Of a stretch of 64,000 nucleotides of DNA, positions 52,641-61,417 are shown in pieces. The DNA lies in the NCBI RefSeq assembly GCF_022376295.1, contig NZ_CP060140.1, positions 1,492,356 to 1,556,355 on the forward strand. Direction: 5' to 3'. This stretch comes from Nodularia sphaerocarpa UHCC 0038 (GTDB taxonomy: Bacteria > Cyanobacteriota > Cyanobacteriia > Cyanobacteriales > Nostocaceae). The notes under the pieces were generated by a model. The model ran no database searches, had not been told where the DNA came from, and saw only the letters and a list, made by a program, of their open reading frames with translations. Made by a program: the position numbers and the translations under genes. Numbering within the stretch: position 1 is the first letter of the stretch; every line of letters starts with the position of its first letter.

Positions 52641-53194
52641 CAAGTAAAATAGCAACAGCTGAAATAGCCGCCCCTTATTCACAGGCTCTGTTGTCACTCG
52701 CGCAATCAAAAGACTTGACCGAAGAGTTTGGCGAAGATGCTCGGAGTTTGTTAGGACTGCTTTCAGAAAACCAGGATCTACAGAACTTTATTGGCAATCC
52801 CTTTATTACGGGTGAGAACAAAAAGGCTCTGATTAGAACAATCATGGGTGAAAGTGGTAACGCCTACTTACGCAATTTTTTGTTGTTACTGGTAGATAAA
52901 CGACGGATCGTTTTTCTAGAAGCAGTTTTACAGCAATATTTGGCTTTATTGCGGCAGCTAAATCAAACCGTATTAGCGGAAGTGATTTCAGCAGTTCCTC
53001 TGTCAGAAGCGCAACAGCAAGCGGTAGTGGAAAAAGTTCTGGCTATCACTAATGCTCGTCAAGTAGAAGTGCAATCTAAAATAGATAGCGAGTTAATTGG
53101 TGGTGTGATTATTAAAGTCGGCTCCCAAGTAATTGATGCTAGTTTACGTGGTCAATTGCGCCGCCTTTCCTTGCGCTTAACCAGTAATTCGTAA
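52637..53194 (+). CDS. atpH: ATP synthase F1 subunit delta
   Basis: 185 residues. N-terminal helical bundle (AAPYSQALLSLAQSKDLTEEF) and conserved C-terminal strand/helix region (IDSELIGGVIIKVGSQVIDASLRGQLRRL). It joins the peripheral stalk to the F1 head. Called atpD in cyanobacterial naming. It overlaps atpF by four bases and precedes atpA by 140 bp. Confidence 0.97.
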   Translation: MTSKIATAEIAAPYSQALLSLAQSKDLTEEFGEDARSLLGLLSENQDLQNFIGNPFITGENKKALIRTIMGESGNAYLRNFLLLLVDKRRIVFLEAVLQQYLALLRQLNQTVLAEVISAVPLSEAQQQAVVEKVLAITNARQVEVQSKIDSELIGGVIIKVGSQVIDASLRGQLRRLSLRLTSNS

Positions 53195-53334
53195 TTTGCA
53201 ATTCTCCTAAAGTTTCCTTGCTGTGCTGATAGTCTGGCAAGGTAACTGGGCAGGGGATGAAATAATTGGAGAATTAAGGAAAACCCTTTCTTCACTCCCG
53301 ACTCCTTACTCTGAAAAGCAAACAACATAGACAC

Positions 53335-54855
53335 ATGAGTATTTCAATCAGACCTGACGAAATCAGCAGCATTATTCAGCAGCAAATCGAGCAATACGAC
53401 CAAGAAGTTAAAGTTGCTAACGTTGGTACAGTTCTCCAAGTGGGTGACGGTATTGCCCGGATCTATGGTCTGGAAAAGGCTATGGCTGGAGAACTATTAG
53501 AATTTGAAGATGGCACAATTGGCATCGCCCAGAACTTAGAAGAAGACAACGTGGGCGCTGTGCTTATGGGTCAAGGTCTGGAAATTCAAGAAGGTAGCTC
53601 CGTTACTGCTACTGGTAGAATTGCCCAGGTTCCCGTAGGTGAAGCTATGGTTGGCCGGGTAGTAGATGCCTTGGGTCGTGCGATCGACGGTAAAGGTGAT
53701 ATTAACACGACAGAAAGTCGTTTGATTGAATCTGCTGCACCTGGTATCATCGCTCGTCGATCTGTACACGAACCCATGCAAACTGGGATTACAGCTATTG
53801 ACTCCATGATTCCTGTTGGTCGTGGTCAACGGGAATTGATCATTGGCGACCGTCAAACAGGTAAAACTGCGATCGCCATTGACACAATCATCAACCAAAA
53901 AGGTGAAGATGTAATTTGTGTCTACGTAGCTATTGGTCAAAAAGCATCCACCGTTGCTAACGTGGTGCAAACCTTACAAGAAAAAGGCGCAATGGACTAC
54001 ACCGTAGTCGTCGCCGCTAGTGCCAGTGAACCAGCTACACTACAATACCTAGCACCTTACACCGGAGCCAGCATCGCTGAGTACTTTATGTACAAAGGCA
54101 AAGCGACCTTGGTGATTTATGATGACCTTTCCAAGCAAGCCCAAGCTTATCGCCAAATGTCCTTGCTGCTACGTCGTCCACCAGGACGGGAAGCATATCC
54201 TGGAGATGTATTCTACATTCACTCCCGCTTGTTGGAACGCGCTGCTAAATTAAGTGACGAATTGGGTAAAGGTAGCATGACTGCCCTACCAATCATCGAA
54301 ACTCAAGCTGGTGACGTTTCGGCATACATCCCCACCAACGTAATTTCTATTACCGACGGTCAAATCTTCCTTTCTTCTGACCTGTTCAACGCTGGTATTC
54401 GTCCAGCAGTAAACCCCGGTATTTCGGTATCACGTGTGGGTTCGGCGGCGCAAACCAAGGCGATGAAAAAAGTTGCCGGTAAGATTAAATTGGAACTAGC
54501 CCAATTTGACGACCTGCAAGCATTCGCCCAATTTGCGTCTGACTTAGACAAAACCACTCAAGACCAATTGTCACGGGGTCAACGGTTACGGGAACTACTC
54601 AAGCAGCCACAAAATTCGCCTCTCGCAGTATACGAGCAAGTAGCAATTTTGTATGCGGGTATTAACGGTTACTTGGATGATGTTCCTGTAGAAAAAGTAA
54701 CTACCTTCACCAAAGGTCTGCGGGAATTCTTAAAAACCGGCAAACCTGAATACACCCAAGCCGTACAAACAACGAAGGTTATGGGTGACGCAGAAGAAAC
54801 AGCCTTGAAGGAAGCGCTAACTGAATTCAAAAAGACCTTCAAAGCAACAGCGTAA
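53335..54855 (+). CDS. atpA: ATP synthase F1 subunit alpha
   Basis: 506 residues, usual length. P-loop GDRQTGKTAIAIDTI (about 170-184), LVIYDDLSKQAQAYRQMSLLLRRPPGREAYPGDVFY, and the PGISVSRVGSAAQTKAMKKV arginine-finger region (Arg in SVSRVGS). It is the non-catalytic nucleotide-binding subunit, alternating with beta. Subunits beta and epsilon are not in this window, as expected for cyanobacteria, where they form a separate operon. Confidence 0.99.
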   Translation: MSISIRPDEISSIIQQQIEQYDQEVKVANVGTVLQVGDGIARIYGLEKAMAGELLEFEDGTIGIAQNLEEDNVGAVLMGQGLEIQEGSSVTATGRIAQVPVGEAMVGRVVDALGRAIDGKGDINTTESRLIESAAPGIIARRSVHEPMQTGITAIDSMIPVGRGQRELIIGDRQTGKTAIAIDTIINQKGEDVICVYVAIGQKASTVANVVQTLQEKGAMDYTVVVAASASEPATLQYLAPYTGASIAEYFMYKGKATLVIYDDLSKQAQAYRQMSLLLRRPPGREAYPGDVFYIHSRLLERAAKLSDELGKGSMTALPIIETQAGDVSAYIPTNVISITDGQIFLSSDLFNAGIRPAVNPGISVSRVGSAAQTKAMKKVAGKIKLELAQFDDLQAFAQFASDLDKTTQDQLSRGQRLRELLKQPQNSPLAVYEQVAILYAGINGYLDDVPVEKVTTFTKGLREFLKTGKPEYTQAVQTTKVMGDAEETALKEALTEFKKTFKATA

Positions 54856-54976
54856 TTAGTCATTACCCTTCGACTACGCTCAGGGTTAAGTCATTGGTCA
54901 TTAGTCATTGGGAAACTCTTAATGGCTATTGACTGTTGACAGTTGACAACTGACTAAAGACTCAGAACTTAAAAAT

Positions 54977-55924
54977 ATGGCTAATCTCAAATCAATACGC
55001 GATCGCATTCAGTCGGTCAAAAACACCAAGAAAATTACAGAAGCCATGCGGCTGGTTGCGGCTGCTAGAGTACGTCGCGCCCAAGAACAGGTAACTGCTA
55101 CTCGTCCCTTTGCTGACCGCTTGGCACAAGTCCTGTATGGTTTGCAAACTCGTCTGCGGTTTGAAGATGTAGACCTCCCCCTACTGAAAAAACGGGAAGT
55201 TAAAACAGTTGGGCTGTTGGTAATTTCCGGCGACCGGGGTTTGTGTGGCGGTTACAACAGTAATGTTATCCGTCGTGCAGAAAATCGCGCCAAAGAACTA
55301 CAAGCAGAAGGCGTAAATTACAAATTCGTACTGGTAGGACGCAAAGCCATCCAGTATTTCCAACGTCGGGAACAACCCATTGACGCTACTTACACTGGCT
55401 TAGAACAAATTCCTACCGCAGCAGAAGCTACGGAAGTTGCAGATCAACTACTTTCTTTGTTCCTCTCAGAAAGTGTGGATAGAATTGAGCTAATTTATAC
55501 CAAATTCGTCTCTTTGGTTAGCTCCCGCCCCGTGGTGCAAACTTTGCTACCTTTAGATCCTCAAGGTTTAGAAGCAGCAGATGACGAAATTTTCCGCCTG
55601 ACAACCCGTGGCGGTCAATTTGAAGTAGAACGGCAAAAAGTGACTAACCAAGTCCGTCCTTTACCCCGTGACATGATTTTTGAGCAAGATCCTGTGCAAA
55701 TTCTCGATTCTTTACTACCTCTGTATCTGAGTAATCAGCTATTGCGGGCGTTACAAGAATCAGCAGCCAGTGAACTAGCCGCCCGGATGACAGCGATGAA
55801 CAACGCCAGCGACAACGCGGGTGATTTGATTAAGAGTCTTTCGTTGTCTTACAACAAAGCTAGACAAGCCGCTATTACCCAAGAACTGTTAGAGGTTGTG
55901 GGTGGTGCTGAAGCACTAACTTAG
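54977..55924 (+). CDS. atpG: ATP synthase F1 subunit gamma
   Basis: 315 residues. N-terminal helix MANLKSIRDRIQSVKNTKKITEAMRLVAAARVRRAQ and C-terminal helix ELAARMTAMNNASDNAGDLI form the rotor shaft. It includes the extra loop found in cyanobacterial and chloroplast gamma at about 198-235 (LLPLDPQGLEAADDEIFRL, TTRGGQFEVERQKV); it lacks the chloroplast redox Cys pair, as cyanobacteria do. Called atpC in cyanobacterial naming. Separated from atpA by 121 bp holding a TCATTGG-like repeat. Confidence 0.98.
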   Translation: MANLKSIRDRIQSVKNTKKITEAMRLVAAARVRRAQEQVTATRPFADRLAQVLYGLQTRLRFEDVDLPLLKKREVKTVGLLVISGDRGLCGGYNSNVIRRAENRAKELQAEGVNYKFVLVGRKAIQYFQRREQPIDATYTGLEQIPTAAEATEVADQLLSLFLSESVDRIELIYTKFVSLVSSRPVVQTLLPLDPQGLEAADDEIFRLTTRGGQFEVERQKVTNQVRPLPRDMIFEQDPVQILDSLLPLYLSNQLLRALQESAASELAARMTAMNNASDNAGDLIKSLSLSYNKARQAAITQELLEVVGGAEALT

Positions 55925-55950
55925 GGAATTTCTCATTGTTTAGTGATAAA

Positions 55951-55994
55951 TAGCTAATTGCTAGTTGTTGGGAAATTAGCAATTAGCTATTTTT
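55951..55994 (+). terminator. terminator of the atp operon
   Basis: TAGCTAATTGCTA (55951-55963) pairs perfectly over 13 bp with TAGCAATTAGCTA (55977-55989), followed by TTTTTGATTTTG. It starts 27 bp after the gamma-subunit stop. Confidence 0.88.
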
Positions 55995-56349
55995 GATTTT
56001 GGCAATTTTAACTAAAAAGCATTGACAAAATATATAACTTAGTGTATGCAATCTGGTGACATGACCAAGGACATTGATAAATTGGCTTGAGTTATGCTTT
56101 GATGACAGATTGAGAATTGACTGCTCTAATAATGAGAGTCAAAAATAAATAGAAGCTATGATGAGGCTGTAGAGTTGATTAAGGAGTAGGTTATTGGCTT
56201 ATGTAAATTAATTATTTACATACGCTGGGATCTACCAGCTAGAATCATGATCCAAAATTGGATATGTTGAGTTCAAGAAACTTCGGCGGTCTAGATTGCC
56301 GCTACCAATGCCAATTGAAAATTGCCAATCGCTGATCACTGCGAATACT
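55995..56349. other. upstream region of the phosphatase gene
   Basis: 355 bp, no gene beyond possible alternate starts of the next ORF (TTG 56296, ATG 56308). AT-rich, with an unremarkable sequence and no strong promoter. Confidence 0.4.
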
Positions 56350-58581
56350 ATGGAAAATGATGCGGCAACGCTCTACTGCCCAAATGAAGCTTGTCTGGCT
56401 CCCAACCCCTTAAATCATAAGTTTTGTCAGCAATGCGCTACACCCCTACCCAAACGTTACCTGTGGGCTGTGGGGGATAATTTGAGTATGGGTAGCCCTG
56501 GAGATGTATTAGGCGATCGCTATTTGGTGATTAGTAAGTCTGTTGTTTTAGATAAAAAGCCGGGATTATTACCGCAATCACCTGAATTGGAGAATTTCCA
56601 GGGTATCAAAGCTTATTTAAGACTAATTCCTTACAGCTTAAACGTACCACAGGTATATGGAATACTGCCTCTATCTGAGGGACAGTCTCATAAAGAAATA
56701 TTACTTTTAGAACAGCCGCCTTTGTCCGCAGATCCTTCAGGACTACAAGTGCAGCTATGTAGCCAATTAAACATTGCTTGGCGCGATGCGACATCAATGC
56801 GTCAACTTAATTGGCTATGGCAAATAGCTAATTTGTGGCAACCTTTGAAGAGTGAAGGTGTGGCTTCTAGCTTAATCGATTCTCATTTACTCCGGGTAGA
56901 AGGATCATTAGTCCGCTTGTTAGAATTGCGTTTTGACGCTTCAACAGCCCCAGGCTTACCCGAATTAGGTGTATTTTGGCAAACATTACAGTCTGATTCC
57001 AAACCAGCCATAGCTGAATTTGTTGACCAAATTAGCAACTTTCTGATTCAGGGAAAGATTAATTCCCCGGAAGTACTAATTGCAGTTTTAGATCAAGGTC
57101 TGGCAGAATTAGGACGCTCACAAACTCCGACGATGAAAATTGTCACGAAAACAGACACTGGGCCGAGTCGTCAACGTAATGAAGATGCCTGTTACCCAGC
57201 AAGTGGCACGGTCGTGAGCAAACCACCACAGGCAACAGCTTTAGCCATTGTTTGTGACGGCATTGGCGGACATCAAGGCGGCAATGTTGCATCTAATTTA
57301 GCGATTGAAATCATTCATCAGCAGGTACAGCAATTAACAAAGGTTCCTTCTGATCACATAGAACCTTCAATACTGCTGGCTGATTTAGATAATGCAGCCG
57401 CAATTGCTAATGACAAGATTAGCCAACGCAATGACAGCGAAAATCGCCAAGCGCGTCAACGGATGGGTACAACCTTAGTGATGGCGTTGCCTATCGGCCA
57501 CGAAATGTACATTACTCACGTGGGAGATAGTCGTGCCTACTGGATTACTCGCCACGGTTGTTATCAAGTTACCCTTGATGATGATGTGGCTTCTCGTGAG
57601 GTACGACTCGGCTATGCTCTGTATCGTGATGCTGTGCAACAGGGTGGTGCTGGCTCTCTGGTGCAAGCTTTAGGAATGAGTCCTAGTCACTCATTACATC
57701 CTACTTCCCAGAGGTTTATTCTGGATGAAGATGCGATCTTTTTGCTGACTTCAGATGGATTGAGTGATTTTGACCGTGTGGAAGATTTTTGGGAAACAGA
57801 AATTTTACCAATTCTTTATGGTCAAGATGATATAGTCCAGGTCGCTGACAAATTGGTGGAACTGGCTAACGTCAGAAACGGACATGATAATGTGACGTTG
57901 GCATTACTACACCATCAAGTCAAATATCGCGAACCAGAGTCAAGCCTGAAAGCAGTTATTCCAGATATTTCCTCGATTCCAGATGCAAGTTCTGTAACTA
58001 AAGGGTTACAACCAACATTATTAGAAGGTGGTCCTAATAAAAAAACGAAAATTCTCCCCGAAAATCAGCCCAGCGCCATTGCTAAACTGCCGTTAAATTT
58101 TATTGTTCCCTTGGTGCTGGTTGTCTTGGCTGGTTCACTAGGATACTTGATGATGCGATTCCAACCGCTATCAGGTATTTTACCCAAGATCACGGGAGAG
58201 CCAACTCCTACTACAACTCCAGTCAGTGAGCGATCGCTTGACAACCTCGCTCCGGGGTGGGTAATTCAAAGCAAAGGTGAAATACCTTTGAATAATCAGA
58301 AAATATTACCTGGCAGTTTTTTGCAAGTGATTAAGGTGGAACCAATTCCCCAGCCTGGTACTGGAGACTTATTAGTACATCTGCGACTCTGTTCTCTAAG
58401 CACGACAAATTCACTCCCCACTGAATCTGTTACCACAGAAGAAAGACAAATAAAATTGTCTCAACTGAAAAGTTTTGGAGTTTCTGTCTTACCATCCAAC
58501 TCCGTAAATCCATGCGAATCGGTCTCCAGTCCAACATCAGCACCCAATAATCCGATTTCAACTGAGCCAGATACTCGATAA
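56350..58581 (+). CDS. zinc-ribbon PP2C phosphatase with membrane segment
   Basis: About 743 residues from ATG 56350 (MENDAATLYC); ATG 56308 is an alternative. A zinc ribbon (YCPNEACL...HKFCQQCATPLPKRYLW) opens it, then an atypical region of about 220 residues (possibly a degenerate kinase-like fold). The PP2C domain (about 260-520) has all metal-binding motifs: RQRNEDACY, VCDGIGGHQGG, THVGDSRAYW, TSDGLSDFD, GHDNVTLALL. One membrane helix (about 580-600, LNFIVPLVLVVLAGSLGYLMM) ends in a periplasmic tail. It probably dephosphorylates Ser/Thr targets and is anchored in the membrane. It is 104 bp upstream of the CHAT-FHA gene. Confidence 0.92.
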   Translation: MENDAATLYCPNEACLAPNPLNHKFCQQCATPLPKRYLWAVGDNLSMGSPGDVLGDRYLVISKSVVLDKKPGLLPQSPELENFQGIKAYLRLIPYSLNVPQVYGILPLSEGQSHKEILLLEQPPLSADPSGLQVQLCSQLNIAWRDATSMRQLNWLWQIANLWQPLKSEGVASSLIDSHLLRVEGSLVRLLELRFDASTAPGLPELGVFWQTLQSDSKPAIAEFVDQISNFLIQGKINSPEVLIAVLDQGLAELGRSQTPTMKIVTKTDTGPSRQRNEDACYPASGTVVSKPPQATALAIVCDGIGGHQGGNVASNLAIEIIHQQVQQLTKVPSDHIEPSILLADLDNAAAIANDKISQRNDSENRQARQRMGTTLVMALPIGHEMYITHVGDSRAYWITRHGCYQVTLDDDVASREVRLGYALYRDAVQQGGAGSLVQALGMSPSHSLHPTSQRFILDEDAIFLLTSDGLSDFDRVEDFWETEILPILYGQDDIVQVADKLVELANVRNGHDNVTLALLHHQVKYREPESSLKAVIPDISSIPDASSVTKGLQPTLLEGGPNKKTKILPENQPSAIAKLPLNFIVPLVLVVLAGSLGYLMMRFQPLSGILPKITGEPTPTTTPVSERSLDNLAPGWVIQSKGEIPLNNQKILPGSFLQVIKVEPIPQPGTGDLLVHLRLCSLSTTNSLPTESVTTEERQIKLSQLKSFGVSVLPSNSVNPCESVSSPTSAPNNPISTEPDTR

Positions 58582-58684
58582 ACTGGCAAAAATCTGGAAT
58601 AATACAGGTAATAACCACATAAAAAAACACGAAAAAAGTTGTTATTGGAAATTATTGGTTCTCACCTTTTACTAGAATGAATCC

Positions 58685-60250
58685 ATGCCATCCCTGAACT
58701 TGGCGATCGCCCGTCTCATCAACACTGGCACAGATAACTTCGCCATTTGGGTGGTTAAGGCTCCCTATCCCAGTGGTTATGTTTTACATGACTGTGTATG
58801 GCCAGATGAACTCACTCAAGTTTGGCAAGAATGGCAGCAGATGTTTGCTGGCCACAGTGGTTTAGATATTTCTCCAGGTTTAAAGCCGCAGTCAGTTAAC
58901 CCACTCCCCATCAACTTAGTTTCAACCGCTTCAGGACAGACAGCTGGTTACAGTAGTCGTCTGATGCAACACTTGGGGATTAATCTCTGGCGCTGGATCT
59001 TCGATGGACCGATTCTTGGTAGTCTCGAACGCAGTCGGGGTATAGCTATGGGGGGGTATACACGTTTACGTTTTCGATTAGAAATTCGTGATCCGGATCT
59101 GATTGCCTTACCTTGGGAAATTATGCAGAGCCAACCAGGGCAATCAGCAATGTCTCTCTCGCCAGATTTGCTCTTTAGTCGCACTACCAGTGAAGTTGAA
59201 CCCCTGCCGTATTTGCGAACCGATCAGGCTTTAAAGATTTTGTTGGTTTTAGGACATGATCAAAACTTGCAATTGTCCAAAGAAGCAACTATCTTAGAAA
59301 AAATTCTGGCAAGTAGCAATTCTCAGGGATATGCACCCTGTACAGTTAAGACACTTCTACAACCTACACCACAAGAGTTAATCCAAGAGTTAGAAACCGC
59401 AGCATATAATGTTTTCTTTTATGCTGGTCATGGACTACCAGGCCCAGATGGAGGATTATTTTTATTGCATCCGGGGATGACGCTGAATGGAATTGAATTG
59501 GCACAAGTATTAACCCGGAGTGGTTTGAAACTAGCGGTTTTTAATGCTTGTTGGGGCGCACAACCGGCGGCTATTAATCACCAAGCTATCCCCGCCAGCA
59601 GTATGGCAGAGGTTTTGATTCGTCATGGTGTCCCTGCGGTTTTAGGAATGCGTGACGAAATTGCTGACGAGGAAAGCCACAGTTTTATTCAAGCTTTTAC
59701 TGAGGCTTTGCGATCGCGTAAGCCAATTGATGCGGCGGTTGCTGAAGCTAGGCAAGAACTGTTAACACTATATAAGTTCAACCAACTGCCTTGGACTTTA
59801 CCAGTGCTTTATCTGCACCCAGATTTTGATGGTGAACTGATTAAAAGTGTGGATGAAGGAATTACCGAATTACCAGATAGTGTCATTTCTAATTTAAATT
59901 CTCCCATTCCTGTCGCTTGTTTGCGATCGCTTTCATCGGGAGGACAAACTTGGAAACTACAACCTGGAGTCACCCGCATCGGGCGTAGGAAAGATAATGA
60001 TATTGTGATTCCAGAACCTTCTGTTTCTAACCGCCACGCCGAAATTTTATGCCGCACTACCCTGACTGGTACTACCACAGTCAGAACTTATTACCTGCAA
60101 GATTTGTCTACCTACGGTACAACTTGGTGTTTAGGCGCTAATGGTTGGCAACAAATCCTTCGTGAGGAAGTTCCCTTAGCATCGGGAATACAGTTGAAGT
60201 TTGGCAGTTCTAGAGGTGAAATTTGGCAGTTTGTGATTGAAGATTCTTAG
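58685..60250 (+). CDS. CHAT protease with C-terminal FHA domain
   Basis: 521 residues. A CHAT (caspase-like, HetF-associated) domain spans roughly 90-385: LALPWEIM-like strand (IALPWEIMQSQ), His249 in VFFYAGHGLPGPDGG and Cys289 in LAVFNACWG, the catalytic dyad of clan CD peptidases. An FHA domain follows (about 425-515: TRIGRRKDNDIVI, VSNRHAEIL, LQDLSTYGTTW), which binds phosphothreonine peptides. So a protease is joined to a phospho-reader, next to a phosphatase gene. Substrate and activation unknown. Cytoplasmic. Confidence 0.93.
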   Translation: MPSLNLAIARLINTGTDNFAIWVVKAPYPSGYVLHDCVWPDELTQVWQEWQQMFAGHSGLDISPGLKPQSVNPLPINLVSTASGQTAGYSSRLMQHLGINLWRWIFDGPILGSLERSRGIAMGGYTRLRFRLEIRDPDLIALPWEIMQSQPGQSAMSLSPDLLFSRTTSEVEPLPYLRTDQALKILLVLGHDQNLQLSKEATILEKILASSNSQGYAPCTVKTLLQPTPQELIQELETAAYNVFFYAGHGLPGPDGGLFLLHPGMTLNGIELAQVLTRSGLKLAVFNACWGAQPAAINHQAIPASSMAEVLIRHGVPAVLGMRDEIADEESHSFIQAFTEALRSRKPIDAAVAEARQELLTLYKFNQLPWTLPVLYLHPDFDGELIKSVDEGITELPDSVISNLNSPIPVACLRSLSSGGQTWKLQPGVTRIGRRKDNDIVIPEPSVSNRHAEILCRTTLTGTTTVRTYYLQDLSTYGTTWCLGANGWQQILREEVPLASGIQLKFGSSRGEIWQFVIEDS

Positions 60251-60475
60251 TCCGTGGGGAGTCGGGAGTCGGGAGTGGGGAGTAGGAAAGTAAACGGTAT
60301 TTGTTCTTTGTTTTTTTTCTTCAATAACCAATCATTAGTAGAAATTAAATTTTATTCGCTAGTCTAGCTGCAAAAACTTATTGTCAACGTGAGATGCAAT
60401 TAACTGTTTTGCGGAAATCTTATTCAAGCAGTTGTAGCTGTCAATATTGGTAAATAATTCATCAAAAGGCAACAA

Positions 60476-61123
60476 ATGATTAACAAGATTAATGGCTTAG
60501 ACACTTTCAACGCCTTACCGTCGGCAGTGGAATTAGAATTATTAGAGACCATATTAGAACCAGAGGATGCTACTTATCCTTGGAATCCGGCTGATGATGA
60601 GTCTGAAGCTTATTTTAGCGAATTAGAACAACAGTTTGCTATGCAGGATTGGCTAGATGAGGAATTAACTGCCAAATCGCCAACTTTTTATGCCAAACTA
60701 GATAGCCTTTGGTCTCAGGTTTCAATTAACTCAAATGACAAATGTCAGTCAAGTCTATCTGTTGTAGATAGTCTGCAAGTGACTTTAAATTCAGCCTTTG
60801 CTCATAGTGTACCCCCAGGGTGGCTGAATGCGATCGCCTCAAAAGCTGCGGAAATTTTTGCTACTCAACAATCAATGAGCGAACAACTAGTGCAGTGTGT
60901 CCAATCTGTATTACCTGCTTGGGATGTAGATGATTTGTTTGTTTTAGCTCGTCCTTTCGCCCATCCTATGCGTAGTCGCAAATCCCTACAGGAAACTAAG
61001 ATTATTAGTAAGGTCAAAAATCGAGACTGGTTAACTTTATCAGAAATTGAACAAGCAAAGATTAGTGTGGCGATCGCTTACTATGCTTTCAGGCAATTAA
61101 ACAATTTTCAATCTGAAGACTAA
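60476..61123 (+). CDS. conserved hypothetical protein downstream of CHAT-FHA
   Basis: 215 residues, soluble. An acidic N-terminal half (LETILEPEDATYPWNPADDE) is followed by helices (AIASKAAEIFATQQSMSEQL, VLPAWDVDDLFVLARPFAHPMR) and a final helix. No recognised motif, signal peptide or repeat. It is 225 bp after the CHAT-FHA stop on the same strand and could be part of that unit or a substrate. I do not assign a function. Confidence 0.72.
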   Translation: MINKINGLDTFNALPSAVELELLETILEPEDATYPWNPADDESEAYFSELEQQFAMQDWLDEELTAKSPTFYAKLDSLWSQVSINSNDKCQSSLSVVDSLQVTLNSAFAHSVPPGWLNAIASKAAEIFATQQSMSEQLVQCVQSVLPAWDVDDLFVLARPFAHPMRSRKSLQETKIISKVKNRDWLTLSEIEQAKISVAIAYYAFRQLNNFQSED

Positions 61124-61288
61124 CTTTTGCAGATGATGCTCCTTGCCTAAGTCAAAAAATAGGTTAACCTTTTTTAGGCATAAATAGCCCATGATAAATT
61201 CCACCATATTTGGCTTAATCCACTAACGTCATCTATCCCAAGACGTAAAATAAACTTTTATTGTTTGAGACTCACAGAATAAAAAGCT

Positions 61289-61337
61289 AAAAGGCAAAAC
61301 AATTTTTCAAGCCTGATTGAGCAAGTTTTTGCCTTTT
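61289..61337. terminator. hairpin between convergent genes
   Basis: AAAAGGCAAAA (61289-61299) pairs with TTTTGCCTTTT (61327-61337). It is a weak, A/T-rich stem but lies in the 294-bp gap between convergent genes and could end either transcript. Confidence 0.5.
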
Positions 61338-61417
61338 GACTTCTACCTATTTGGGTTAAAAAGCTTAAGATGCGCCGATTTGTATTAGTAGTCTGCCCTG
61401 GGGAATATTCTGATTAC

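Noticed and set aside
53536..53970. 144-codon minus-strand ORF inside atpA
   Set aside because: Shadow of the strongly conserved atpA coding sequence.
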